64,000 nt of DNA from Candidatus Rokuibacteriota bacterium. Its GTDB lineage: Bacteria; Methylomirabilota; Methylomirabilia; Rokubacteriales; CSP1-6. The notes below the pieces were generated by a model. The model did no database searches, had not been told where the DNA came from, and saw nothing but the letters and a program-made list of their open reading frames with translations. The translations under genes and the position numbers were made by a program. The stretch is taken from positions 1 through 64,000 of the forward strand of contig QHSL01000085.1 in the NCBI GenBank assembly GCA_003220435.1, read 5' to 3'. Positions 12,626-21,856 of this stretch are shown here, piece by piece. How positions within the stretch are numbered: position 1 is the stretch's first letter; each line of letters begins with the position of its first letter.

Positions 12626-14125
12626 ATGAAGATCACGAAGGTCCTGGTGGCGAACCGGGGCGAGATCGCGGTGCGCGTGATCCGCGCCTGTCGCGAGCAG
12701 GGTCTCGCGTCGGTCGCGGTCTTCTCCGAAGTCGACCGCGAGGCGCTCCATGTCCTCATGGCCGACGAGGCGTACCCGATCGGCCCGCCCGCGCCGGCCG
12801 AGAGCTACCTGGCGATCGGCAAGCTCGTGAGCGTCGCCAAGGCCTGCGGCGCCGACGCCGTGCACCCTGGCTACGGGTTCCTCGCCGAGAATGCCGCCTT
12901 CGCCGAGGCCTGCGGCGCCGCCGGGCTCGTGTTCGTCGGGCCGCCGCCGGAGGCGATCCGCGCCGTGGGTTCCAAGACCGCGGCGCGGCAGATCGCGCGC
13001 AAGCTGGGCGTGCCGACGGTGCCCGGGACGTTCGAGGCCATGACCGAGGACGGCGCCGTGCGCGCGGCGGCGCGCGAGATCGGCTATCCGCTCCTCATCA
13101 AGGCCACGATGGGTGGAGGCGGCAAGGGCATGCGGGTCGTCCGCGCCGAGGCGGAGCTCGAGAGCGCGCTCGGTCTCGCGCGGAGCGAAGCGGCGTGGGC
13201 GTTCGGCGACGGCGCGGTCTATCTCGAGCGCTGCCTGACCGAGCCCCGGCACGTCGAGGTGCAGGTGCTGGCGGACGCGCACGGGCGGGTCATCCATCTC
13301 GGGGAGCGCGAGTGCTCGATCCAGCGTCGGCACCAGAAGCTCATCGAGGAATCGCCCTCGCCGTGTGTGGACGCGGCGATGCGGGATCGGATGGGCGAGG
13401 CCGCCTGCCGGATCGCGACGGCGGCCGGCTACGTCAACGCCGGGACGATGGAGTTCCTCGTGGACGGGGACCGCCGGTTCTACTTCCTCGAGATGAACAC
13501 CCGGCTCCAGGTCGAACACCCGGTCACCGAGATGGTCACCGGGATCGATCTCGTCCGCGAGCAGCTCCGGATCGCCGCCGGCGAGCCGCTCGGCTACACG
13601 CAGGCCGACATCGGGCTCCACGGCGCGTCGATCGAGTGCCGGATCAACGCCGAGGACCCGTTCACCGACTGGATGCCGTCGCCCGGGACCATCACCGGGC
13701 TACGCGCCGCCACCGGTCCCTGGGTGCGCGACGACTCGGGCGCGTACGAGGGCTACACGGTGCCGCGCTTCTACGACACGCTGCTGGCCAAGCTCATCGT
13801 CTGGGGCGCCGATCGCACCGCGGCGATCCAGCGGATGTCCCGCGCGCTCGCCGAGTACAAGGTGGTGGGGATCCTCACGACGATTCCCGTGCTCGCGCAC
13901 ATCGTCGCGCACGAGGACTTTCGCGCCGGGAAGCTGTCGACCGGGCTCGTCGACCGGATCATGCCCGCGATGGCCGCCGCCAAGGACCGCTTCCGATCGA
14001 TCGCTGTCATCGCGGCGGTGCTCGCCGAGTACGAGCGCCTCGGCCACCGCACGATCGCCGAGACGCCCCCGCCCACGCCCGACGCCTGGCGTACCGGCCG
14101 CCACCCCGGCTGGAGATCCCGGTGA
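12626..14125 (+). CDS. accC: Biotin carboxylase (acetyl/propionyl-CoA or pyruvate carboxylase type)
   Basis: KVLVANRGEIAVRVIRACREQG; HPGYGFLAENAAFAEAC; MGGGGKGMRVV; FYFLEMNTRLQVEHPVTEMVTGIDLV. Confidence 0.95.
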   Translation: MKITKVLVANRGEIAVRVIRACREQGLASVAVFSEVDREALHVLMADEAYPIGPPAPAESYLAIGKLVSVAKACGADAVHPGYGFLAENAAFAEACGAAGLVFVGPPPEAIRAVGSKTAARQIARKLGVPTVPGTFEAMTEDGAVRAAAREIGYPLLIKATMGGGGKGMRVVRAEAELESALGLARSEAAWAFGDGAVYLERCLTEPRHVEVQVLADAHGRVIHLGERECSIQRRHQKLIEESPSPCVDAAMRDRMGEAACRIATAAGYVNAGTMEFLVDGDRRFYFLEMNTRLQVEHPVTEMVTGIDLVREQLRIAAGEPLGYTQADIGLHGASIECRINAEDPFTDWMPSPGTITGLRAATGPWVRDDSGAYEGYTVPRFYDTLLAKLIVWGADRTAAIQRMSRALAEYKVVGILTTIPVLAHIVAHEDFRAGKLSTGLVDRIMPAMAAAKDRFRSIAVIAAVLAEYERLGHRTIAETPPPTPDAWRTGRHPGWRSR

Positions 14126-14135
14126 CCACGCTGCC

Positions 14136-14636
14136 ATGAAATTCGTGGTCACCATCGGCGCGAGCACCGAAACCGTGGACGTGAGCGGCGAGGCCGGGCG
14201 CTACCGGCTGACCATCGGCTCGAAGGTGTGGGAGGTGGACGGGCGACTCACCGCGCAGGGGATCTACTCGCTGCTCATCGGCGGCGTGTCGTACGTCGCC
14301 GACGTGCGGGACGAGGCGGGCGCCTGCGTCGTCGACGTCGGCGACGATCGGTACGTCATCCGGGTGGAGGAGGAGACGCGGTACATCATCCGGACCAAGG
14401 GCGGCGCGGCCCAGGGCCTCGACGCGCTGACGCTGGTCGCGCCGCTGCCGGGCCGGATCGTGCACGTCGCGGTTCGGCCGGGCGACCGGGTCGAGAAGGG
14501 CGATACGCTGCTGGTGATCGAGGCGATGAAGATGGAGAACGAGCTCAAGTCGGGCGCGGCGGGCACGGTGGCCCAGGTGCGGGTCACCCCCGGCCAGGCG
14601 GTGAACAGTGGCGACGTCCTCGTGGTGATCGAGTGA
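14136..14636 (+). CDS. Biotin carboxyl carrier protein
   Basis: C-terminal biotinyl domain [19 protein letters not shown]; immediately after accC. Confidence 0.92.
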   Translation: MKFVVTIGASTETVDVSGEAGRYRLTIGSKVWEVDGRLTAQGIYSLLIGGVSYVADVRDEAGACVVDVGDDRYVIRVEEETRYIIRTKGGAAQGLDALTLVAPLPGRIVHVAVRPGDRVEKGDTLLVIEAMKMENELKSGAAGTVAQVRVTPGQAVNSGDVLVVIE

Positions 14637-15376
14637 TGGCCGGCGCGGCGATCGAGTTCGAGGGGGTGAGCAAGTGGTTCGGCAACCACCAGGTCCTCAC
14701 CGACATCGATCTCGCGATCGTGCCGGGCGAGGTCGTCGTGGTGTGCGGGCCGTCGGGCTCTGGGAAGTCCACGCTCATCCGCTGCGTGAACGGCCTCGAG
14801 CCGTTCCAGCGCGGCGATCTGGTCGTGCTGGGCGACTCGCTCGCCAGCGCCGGCGTGAGGATGCCGGCGCTGCGCACGCGCGTCGGCATGGTGTTCCAGT
14901 CGTTCAACCTCTTTCCGCACATGACCGTGCTCGAGAACATCACGCTGGCGCCCGTCCGGGTCCGTGGCCTCAGCGCGACGGAGGCCGAGAAAACGGCCCG
15001 CACGCTCCTCGAGCGCGTGCGCATCCCCGACAAGGCCGGCAACTATCCGGCGAACCTCTCGGGCGGCCAGCAGCAGCGCGTGGCGATCGCGCGGGCGCTC
15101 GCCATGCAGCCCAAGATCATGCTGTTCGACGAGCCCACGTCCGCGCTCGACCCGGAGATGATCAATGAGGTGCTCGACGTCATGACCGACCTGGCCAAGG
15201 AAGGCATGACGATGATGGTCGTCACCCACGAGATGGGATTCGCGCGGCGGGTCGCGCACCGCGTCGTCTTCATGGATGCGGGGCGGGTGGTGGAGGAAGC
15301 GAAGCCCGAGGCGTTCTTCGCGGCGCCGAAGTCGGACCGCGCGAAAGATTTCCTGTCGAAGATCCTATCCCACTAA
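14636..15376 (+). CDS. Polar amino-acid ABC transporter ATP-binding protein (GlnQ-type)
   Basis: Walker [45 protein letters not shown]. Confidence 0.95.
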   Translation: MAGAAIEFEGVSKWFGNHQVLTDIDLAIVPGEVVVVCGPSGSGKSTLIRCVNGLEPFQRGDLVVLGDSLASAGVRMPALRTRVGMVFQSFNLFPHMTVLENITLAPVRVRGLSATEAEKTARTLLERVRIPDKAGNYPANLSGGQQQRVAIARALAMQPKIMLFDEPTSALDPEMINEVLDVMTDLAKEGMTMMVVTHEMGFARRVAHRVVFMDAGRVVEEAKPEAFFAAPKSDRAKDFLSKILSH

Positions 15377-15389
15377 CGGAGGCTGACTG

Positions 15390-16247
15390 ATGAGGCGCAT
15401 GCTTTCTGTCGTCGTCGCCCTGGCCGTGACGCTCGCCCTCGCGGCGCCGGTCGGGGCCCAGCCGGACACCACGGCGAAGATCAAGGAGACCGGCGTCTTG
15501 ACGATCGGGACGCGCACCGGCTCGCCGCCCTTCGCATACATCAACAAGGACAACCAGTGGGTCGGCTTCTCGATCGACCTGGTCGAGCAGTTGGTGAAGC
15601 CGGCGGTCGAGAAGGAAGTGGGCCGCACGATCAAGATCGAGAAGAAGGAATCGACGCCGCCGACCCGGATTCCGCTGCTCTCCTCGAACGCGGTCGATCT
15701 GATTGCCGGCACCATGACCGACACGCCGCAGCGCCGCGAGGTTGTCGACTTCAGCCTGACGTTCTTCTACACCGGCGCGCAGTTCCTGGTGAAGAAGGGC
15801 AGCCCGATCAAGGGCGTCAACGACATCGCCGGCAAGCGCATCGCCTCGCAGCAGGGCTCGACCAACGCCAAGATCATCCGCGAGAAGTATCCGCAGGCCC
15901 AGCTGCGCGAGTTCCCCGACCAGCCCGCGGCGTTCCAGGCGCTCATCCAGGGCCAGGTCGATGCGTATACCAACGACGGCATCCAGCTGGCCGGCCTGAA
16001 GGCGAAGTCGCCGAACCCGGGCGACTGGGAGGTCGTCGGAGACTTCTACTCCGAGGAGCCGTACGGAATGGCCATGCGCAAGGGCGACGTCAAGTTCAAG
16101 GCCGCCGTCGATGCCGGGCTCAGGAACGGGTTCGAGTCGGGCAAGTACTTCGAGATCTACGACAAATGGTTCGGCGCGAAGGGCGAGCTGCCGTACCCGA
16201 TGACGCCAACGGTGAAGGCGTATCTGCTGAAGCACAGCGGCAAGTAG
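15390..16247 (+). CDS. Amino-acid ABC transporter substrate-binding protein (family 3)
   Basis: Signal peptide; IKETGVLTIGTRTGSPPFAYINKDNQWVGFSIDL; QQGSTNAKIIREKYPQAQLREF. Confidence 0.93.
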   Translation: MRRMLSVVVALAVTLALAAPVGAQPDTTAKIKETGVLTIGTRTGSPPFAYINKDNQWVGFSIDLVEQLVKPAVEKEVGRTIKIEKKESTPPTRIPLLSSNAVDLIAGTMTDTPQRREVVDFSLTFFYTGAQFLVKKGSPIKGVNDIAGKRIASQQGSTNAKIIREKYPQAQLREFPDQPAAFQALIQGQVDAYTNDGIQLAGLKAKSPNPGDWEVVGDFYSEEPYGMAMRKGDVKFKAAVDAGLRNGFESGKYFEIYDKWFGAKGELPYPMTPTVKAYLLKHSGK

Positions 16248-16266
16248 CACGCCGCAACGACCGCCC

Positions 16267-16980
16267 GTGAGCTATCAGTTCAAGTGGAGTGTGCTCTGGA
16301 GCGGCCAGTCGGGCGGCTGGCTGCTCCAGGGCGTCGCCACCACGCTGGCCATCTCCGGTCTGGCGTGGATCCTGGCCGTCGGGCTCGGCATCCTGGCCGG
16401 CGCGGCGCGCACGGTGCCGTGGCGGCCGCTCCGGCTCGCCGGCACGTTCTACGTGGAGTTCTTCCGGAACGTCCCGTTGCTGGTGTGGATGTTCTTCTGG
16501 TACTTCGGCGTGCCCCCGCTGCTCCCGCGCGGCGTGCAGGATTGGCTCTTCAACCACAGCGCCGAGTTCTGGGCCGGGATGTTCGCCCTCGGCGTCTACC
16601 ACGGCGCGCGCATGTCCGAGGTCATCCGCTCCGGAATCAATTCGATCCCGCGCACGCAGTTCGAGGCCTCGGTGGCGATGGGGCTGACGACGTTTCAGGC
16701 CTACCGGCTGATCATCGTGCCCATCGCACTGCGGCTCATCGTGCCGCCGGCCACCAACGAGTCGCTCAATCTCCTGAAGAACTCGTCGGTTGCGCTCACG
16801 ATCAGCGTGGCCGAGCTCACGTTCCAGACGCGGCAGGTCGAGACCTATACCGCCAAAGCCATCGAGGCGCTGACCGCCGGGACCCTCATCTACCTCGTCC
16901 TCTGTGTGAGCATCGCGTGGATCATGGCCCGCGTCGAGCGGCGCTTCGCGATCCCCGGCCTCATCGCGCGGGGAGGCTGA
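16267..16980 (+). CDS. Amino-acid ABC transporter permease 1
   Basis: HisM/GlnP-type EFFRNVPLLVWMFFWYFG; PRTQFEASVAMGLTTFQAYRLIIVPIALR. Confidence 0.93.
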   Translation: MSYQFKWSVLWSGQSGGWLLQGVATTLAISGLAWILAVGLGILAGAARTVPWRPLRLAGTFYVEFFRNVPLLVWMFFWYFGVPPLLPRGVQDWLFNHSAEFWAGMFALGVYHGARMSEVIRSGINSIPRTQFEASVAMGLTTFQAYRLIIVPIALRLIVPPATNESLNLLKNSSVALTISVAELTFQTRQVETYTAKAIEALTAGTLIYLVLCVSIAWIMARVERRFAIPGLIARGG

Positions 16981-16982
16981 GC

Positions 16983-17657
16983 GTGCTCGACCTCGGCGTG
17001 ATCGTTGCCAACTTCAAGTTCCTGGTCGTTCAGGGACTCTTCGGGCTAGGCGGCTTCGCCGGCGGCACGCTGCGTCTGGCGATCCCGGCCATCGTGCTGG
17101 GGTTCGTACTCGGGATCTTCATCGGCCTGGCGCGCCTGGCGCGTTCCCGCTTCGTCAGCCTGCCGGCGACGCTCTACGTCGAGTTCTTCCGCGGCGTGCC
17201 CCTCGTGATGGTGATCTTCTGGATCTGGTTCATCATCCCGCAGCTGCTGCGACTGCCGATTCCGGAGTACGGCGTGGCGCTCACCGCGTTCGTGATCTTC
17301 GAGGCCGCGTACTTCGGCGAGATCATCCGCGCCGGCATCCAGTCCGTGCCGCGCGGACAGGTGGAAGCGGCCACCGCGGTCGGGCTAACCTCCGCCCAGA
17401 CCATGCGCTTCGTGGTGCTCCCACAGGCCATCCGCAACATGGTGCCGGCGCTGGTGACGCAGATGATCGTGCTGTTCAAGGACACGTCGCTCGCGTCGAT
17501 CATCGGCTACGTGGATCTGACCAAGGCCGCGCAGATCGTCAACAACCGCGAGATCAAGCCGTTCGAGCTCTACCTGTTCATCGCGGTCGTCTACTTCGTC
17601 TTCACGTACTCGATGTCGCTCTTCGCTCGCCGCTTCGAGCGACGCCTGGCTTCTTAA
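16983..17657 (+). CDS. Amino-acid ABC transporter permease 2
   Basis: YVEFFRGVPLVMVIFWIWFIIPQLL; PRGQVEAATAVGLTSAQTMRFVVLPQAIRNM. Confidence 0.93.
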   Translation: MLDLGVIVANFKFLVVQGLFGLGGFAGGTLRLAIPAIVLGFVLGIFIGLARLARSRFVSLPATLYVEFFRGVPLVMVIFWIWFIIPQLLRLPIPEYGVALTAFVIFEAAYFGEIIRAGIQSVPRGQVEAATAVGLTSAQTMRFVVLPQAIRNMVPALVTQMIVLFKDTSLASIIGYVDLTKAAQIVNNREIKPFELYLFIAVVYFVFTYSMSLFARRFERRLAS

Positions 17658-17692
17658 GACTCCGGTATCGCCGGCTTGCTCGTTGGCGCAGG

Positions 17693-18532
17693 TCACTTGA
17701 TGGCGCCGGCGGTGAGGCCGGAGACGTAGTAGTCGAGGAAGAAGACGTAGAGGACCACGATCGGCACCGAGGACAGCACCGCGCCGGCCATGAGCGAGCC
17801 CCAGTAGTAGATGTCGCCGCGGACGAGCTCGCTCGTCACGCCCACGCTCGCGGTGATCTGCTCGGATGAGGACGTGAAGGTCAGCGCGTAGATGAACTCG
17901 TTCCAGGAGAGCGTGAAGGCGAAGAGCGCGGCGCACACCAGCCCCGGGACGGTGATCGGCAGCACGATCCGCCAGAGCGCTTGGATGCGGGTGGCCCCGT
18001 CCACCATGGCGCACTCCTCGACCTCCTTGGGGACGGTGCGGAAGTAGCCCATCAGCAGCCAGGTGCAGAACGGCACGAGAAAGGTCGGATAGGTGACGAC
18101 GAGCGCCCACTTCGAGTCGCCGAGCCCGAGCCAGTTGACGACCTGGGCGAGCGGGAGGAACAGGAGCGAGGTCGGTACCAGGTAGGTGACGAAGATCCCG
18201 GTGCCGAGGCTCGCGACGCCGAAGAACTTGAGCCGGGCCAGCGCGTACGCCGCGACCGTCCCGATGACGAGCGAGACGAACGTCGAGAGCACCGTGACCA
18301 GGAGGCTGTTCTTGGTCCACGTGAGGAACGCCGTGTCCCACAGGAGCTTCGTGTAGTGCTCGAGGGTCGGCCCCTGGCGGATGAGCAGCGGCACCGCGGT
18401 GCGATCGTAGAGCTCCTTGTTCTGCTTCAACGACGTCAGCGTCATGTGGTAGAAGGGAAACAGCGCGAAGACGAGGAACGGCACCAGCAACAGGTGCATC
18501 GCGAGCCGCTGCGTAATCTTCCGGCGCGTCAT
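17693..18532 (-). CDS. Carbohydrate ABC transporter permease (MalG-type)
   Basis: FPFYHMTLTSLKQNKELY; EVEECAMVDGATRIQALWRIVLPITVPGLVCAALFAFTLSWNEFIYAL. Confidence 0.93.
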   Translation of the reverse strand: MTRRKITQRLAMHLLLVPFLVFALFPFYHMTLTSLKQNKELYDRTAVPLLIRQGPTLEHYTKLLWDTAFLTWTKNSLLVTVLSTFVSLVIGTVAAYALARLKFFGVASLGTGIFVTYLVPTSLLFLPLAQVVNWLGLGDSKWALVVTYPTFLVPFCTWLLMGYFRTVPKEVEECAMVDGATRIQALWRIVLPITVPGLVCAALFAFTLSWNEFIYALTFTSSSEQITASVGVTSELVRGDIYYWGSLMAGAVLSSVPIVVLYVFFLDYYVSGLTAGAIK

Positions 18533-18533
18533 C

Positions 18534-19475
18534 TCAGTAGGCCTGCTTTCGCACGAAGCGGAGCTGCGCCCACACCACCAGCATCAGCACCGGGAAGAGA
18601 TAGAGCGAGATCGCCGCCCCCTCGCCGATGCGGCCCGTCTCCAGCCCGACCTGGCGCGCCAGCGTCGCGAACAGGTGGGTCGAGTTGATCGGACCGCCGT
18701 GGGTGAGGACGAAGACGATGTTGAACTCGCTGAAGGTGAAGATCGTGGAGAAGAGCACCACGATGGCCAGCACGCCCTTGAGCAGCGGCAGCGTGACGTA
18801 CCAGAACCGGGAGAAGGGCCCGGCCCCGTCGGCCTCGGCCGCCTCGTAGAGCTCCTTCGGGATCGCGACCAGCCCCGCCAGGATCGTGATCGCGAAGAAC
18901 GGTAGGCCGCGCCAGATGTTGACGATGATGACCGCGGCCATCGCGTAATACTTCTGGCCGAGCCAGTTCGGTCCCGGGGGGTCCATGATGCCGAGCGCGA
19001 GGCCCGTCCAATTCACCACGCTATAGAGCGAGTTGAACATCCACGTCCAGCCGAGGGTCGACAGCGCCGTCGGGATGACCCACGGCAGCAGCACGGCGCC
19101 GCGGATCAGCCGCTTGAACCAGAGCTGCTGGTTGAGCAAGAGGGCGAGCGAGACCCCCAGCACGAGCTTGGCGCCCACCGCCGCGCCGCAGAAGACGAAC
19201 GCGTTCTGGAAGGTCTGGCGAAACGCGTCGCTCTCCCAGAGGTTGATGAAGTTGCGGACACCGATGAAGTGGCTCGGCCGCCCGATGAAGGCGTTCGAGA
19301 CGGAGAAGTAGAGCGCCATGCAGAACGGGTAGGCGACGAGGAGCAGGAGGAGCACGAGCGCCGGGCTCACGAAGATCGAGCCCAGCCATTGCTCGCGGTC
19401 GAGCAGCTCGCCGACCTTGGCCCGCAGCGAGGGCCGGCTCGCCGGGGCGGCGACGCGAATGCCGCCGATCGCCAT
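18534..19475 (-). CDS. Carbohydrate ABC transporter permease (MalF-type)
   Basis: PALVLLLLLVAYPFCMALYFS; PKELYEAAEADGAGPFSRFWYVTLPLLKGVLAIVVLFSTIFTFSEFN. Confidence 0.93.
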   Translation of the reverse strand: MAIGGIRVAAPASRPSLRAKVGELLDREQWLGSIFVSPALVLLLLLVAYPFCMALYFSVSNAFIGRPSHFIGVRNFINLWESDAFRQTFQNAFVFCGAAVGAKLVLGVSLALLLNQQLWFKRLIRGAVLLPWVIPTALSTLGWTWMFNSLYSVVNWTGLALGIMDPPGPNWLGQKYYAMAAVIIVNIWRGLPFFAITILAGLVAIPKELYEAAEADGAGPFSRFWYVTLPLLKGVLAIVVLFSTIFTFSEFNIVFVLTHGGPINSTHLFATLARQVGLETGRIGEGAAISLYLFPVLMLVVWAQLRFVRKQAY

Positions 19476-19481
19476 CTCAGC

Positions 19482-20759
19482 TCATCCCGCCATGATTTTT
19501 TTCATCTCGTTCTCGGCCCAGACCATGGCGTCCTTCGTGGACGTTCCCGTCACCGCCTTCGCGATCATGTTGGGCATGATGAACGAGTTGGTGATGAGCT
19601 GTACCTTGTCGCTGGGCGGCGCCGGCCACCCGTAGCAGTGGTACTGCACGCCCTCGGCCTTGAGGCCGGCGTACTTCGGGTCGGTCTTGAGCACGGGATG
19701 GTCCTGCAGCTTCTCGTAGACCGGCAGGTTGAAGGCGTCGGCCGACATGATGAACTCGTCGTAGGTCTCCCGCTTGCCGAGCAGGTAGCGGATGAACTCC
19801 TTGGCCGGCTCGGCGTTCTTGGAGAACTTCCAGATCCCGATGTGACGCGGCACGTCGGTCTCGTGGCGGCCGGCCGGCCCGCCGGGCGTCCGGTGGTGGT
19901 TGATGGTGTCGGCGGTCGGCAGCTTCATCTGCTTGGCCACGATGTAGGCGCTGACCGGGTTGTGGATCCAGCCCGCCTTGCCCTGCTGGATCGCCTGGTT
20001 GTTGCTGGCGTCGTCCCAGGAGAGCACCTCGGGCTCCATGCAGTCGCGGAACATCTTCTTGTACCACTCGATCATCTGCGCGGTCTGCGGGCTGTTGATC
20101 CGGACGGTCTTGCCGTCCTTGTCGACTTCCTGGCCGCCGGAGGACCACAGCACCGGGCCGGCCGTGGAGATCGAGTCGTAGTTCTGGCTGATGGGGATGC
20201 CGACCGGATGCCCCATCTTCTTCAGCTCCTTGCCGGCGGTGTAGAGGTCCTCCCACGTGTCGGGGATCTTGAGGCTCGCCTTCTTGAACAAGTCCTCGCG
20301 ATAGGTGGCCACGAACATGGCGTGGTACTGGGGGACCGCCCGCCACGTGCCGCGGACGCGCGCGGTCTCGCCCGCCGACGAGAGCACCTTTCCGTACTTC
20401 TTCTCCAGATCCGCCACCAGGTCTCCGAGGTCGATCAGCTGACTGTCGTAGAGCCACGGGAAGTGCATGCGCATCTCGACGAGGTCGTGCCCGGCCTGGG
20501 ACTGGACCTCGGAGGCGTACTTGGCGGCCTGCTGGGCCGCCGCGATGTGGTCGATCTTGAGCTTGATCCCGGTGTCCTTGGTGAAGCGCTGGCCGATCTC
20601 GGCCAGCTTCTTGTCCATGAGCGGCGCGAAGTTGTTCCAGCACAGGTACGAGACCTCGCGCTGCTGCCCGAGCACCGGAGGAACGCCGGTGGCGAGAATG
20701 CCGGCGAGACCGGTGCCGGCGGTCGTCGTCAGAAAATGACGTCGGGTGATCCCGGACAT
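19482..20759 (-). CDS. Carbohydrate ABC transporter substrate-binding protein (family 1), Tat-type signal
   Basis: MSGITRRHFLTTTAGTGLAG twin-Arg leader; PDTWEDLYTAGKELKKMG; family 1 SBP pattern. Confidence 0.9.
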   Translation of the reverse strand: MSGITRRHFLTTTAGTGLAGILATGVPPVLGQQREVSYLCWNNFAPLMDKKLAEIGQRFTKDTGIKLKIDHIAAAQQAAKYASEVQSQAGHDLVEMRMHFPWLYDSQLIDLGDLVADLEKKYGKVLSSAGETARVRGTWRAVPQYHAMFVATYREDLFKKASLKIPDTWEDLYTAGKELKKMGHPVGIPISQNYDSISTAGPVLWSSGGQEVDKDGKTVRINSPQTAQMIEWYKKMFRDCMEPEVLSWDDASNNQAIQQGKAGWIHNPVSAYIVAKQMKLPTADTINHHRTPGGPAGRHETDVPRHIGIWKFSKNAEPAKEFIRYLLGKRETYDEFIMSADAFNLPVYEKLQDHPVLKTDPKYAGLKAEGVQYHCYGWPAPPSDKVQLITNSFIMPNMIAKAVTGTSTKDAMVWAENEMKKIMAG

Positions 20760-20965
20760 GACTCCTCCTCTTTTCGTTCGTTCAACGCGCCGGTCGATCC
20801 GTCGCCCCTGGGCTCGGCTCGTCCCCGGCCCACCACGATCTCGAGCTGGCGCCGGGGCACCGCGGCCGCTTGCTGCTTCTTGATCCGGTAGCCGACCAGG
20901 ACCGAGATCAGGATGCCGAGGCCGAGGAGGACGATCAACACCCGATGCCGACGGGCAAATCTCAT
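20729..20965 (-). CDS. Hypothetical small single-pass membrane protein
   Basis: MRFARRHRVLIVLLGLGILISVLVGYRIKKQQ; upstream of and overlapping the SBP start. Confidence 0.4.
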   Translation of the reverse strand: MRFARRHRVLIVLLGLGILISVLVGYRIKKQQAAAVPRRQLEIVVGRGRAEPRGDGSTGALNERKEEESCPGSPDVIF

Positions 20966-21002
20966 TCGGGCGACATCATACCCGGAAAGCTGCCCTTTTC
21001 GC

Positions 21003-21839
21003 TCATCGCGGCCGCCCTCCCGGGGCCATCTCCCCCAGGTCTTCCGACGTCGCGCAGCGGAAACCGACGAAGTGATGGCCAGCGGAGGCGCCGCGCCGGT
21101 CGTACGAACGGCGCCGGGTCAGCGACAACGACTCGACGCCGTCGTCGTGGCTGGCGCCTCGGACCACCACGCGGCCGCTCGCGCCCGTGTACGGCTCGCG
21201 CCCGTCGTCGTGACGATAAGGGTAGGGGACCAGCGCGGTTGCGGTCCACTCCCTGAGATTACCCAGCAGGTCCTCGACCCCGTACGGGCTGGCGCCGGCC
21301 GGCCGGGCTGCGGTCGGCTCGGTGGCGTTGTACGCGCGGCCGAAGACGGCCAGACGAGGCGTCGGCTCCGCGACGCCCCACGGGTAGGGTCGGCGGTCGG
21401 GCCCGCGGGCGGCCTTCTCCCACTCCGCCTCGGCAGGCAAGCGCCGGCCGAGCCACGCGCAGTAGTCCCGGGCGCCGAACCACGAGACCTCGACGACCGG
21501 GTGGCGCTCGAAGCCCGCGTCCGCGACCCAGCGGCCCCCGCTCAGGTGAACGCGCGCGTCGCCGTCGTCCTCGTCGAAGCGCCGCTCGACGCCTGGCGGC
21601 CTCAGGCCCCTCGCGTTCAGAAACGCGGCGAACTCGGCGTTGGTCACCTTGTGGCGCTCGATCCAGAAGTCGCGCACGTACACCCGGTGCAGCGGCGCCT
21701 CTTCCGGCGCGCCGTCGTCGCGGCCCATCCAGAACGCTCCGGCGGGAACCAGCATGATGCCGTCGGCCGACGCGCTGGCCGGCGCGACCGAGAGGCCCGC
21801 GGCCAGCAGCGTCGCGACGAAGCGGCTCACGCGGATCAT
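21003..21839 (-). CDS. SUMF1/formylglycine-generating-enzyme-domain protein (secreted, lacks FGE active-site cysteines)
   Basis: Signal peptide MIRVSRFVATLLAAGLSVAPASA; GAFWMGRDDGAPEEAPLHRVYVRDFWIERHKVTNAEFAAFL; HFVGFRCA. Confidence 0.88.
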   Translation of the reverse strand: MIRVSRFVATLLAAGLSVAPASASADGIMLVPAGAFWMGRDDGAPEEAPLHRVYVRDFWIERHKVTNAEFAAFLNARGLRPPGVERRFDEDDGDARVHLSGGRWVADAGFERHPVVEVSWFGARDYCAWLGRRLPAEAEWEKAARGPDRRPYPWGVAEPTPRLAVFGRAYNATEPTAARPAGASPYGVEDLLGNLREWTATALVPYPYRHDDGREPYTGASGRVVVRGASHDDGVESLSLTRRRSYDRRGASAGHHFVGFRCATSEDLGEMAPGGRPR

Positions 21840-21856
21840 GGTATCGTGGGTCCGGC

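Noticed and set aside
21003-21839. Calling this a sulfatase-activating formylglycine-generating enzyme
   Set aside because: The catalytic Cys region is absent; only the SUMF1 fold signature is supported.
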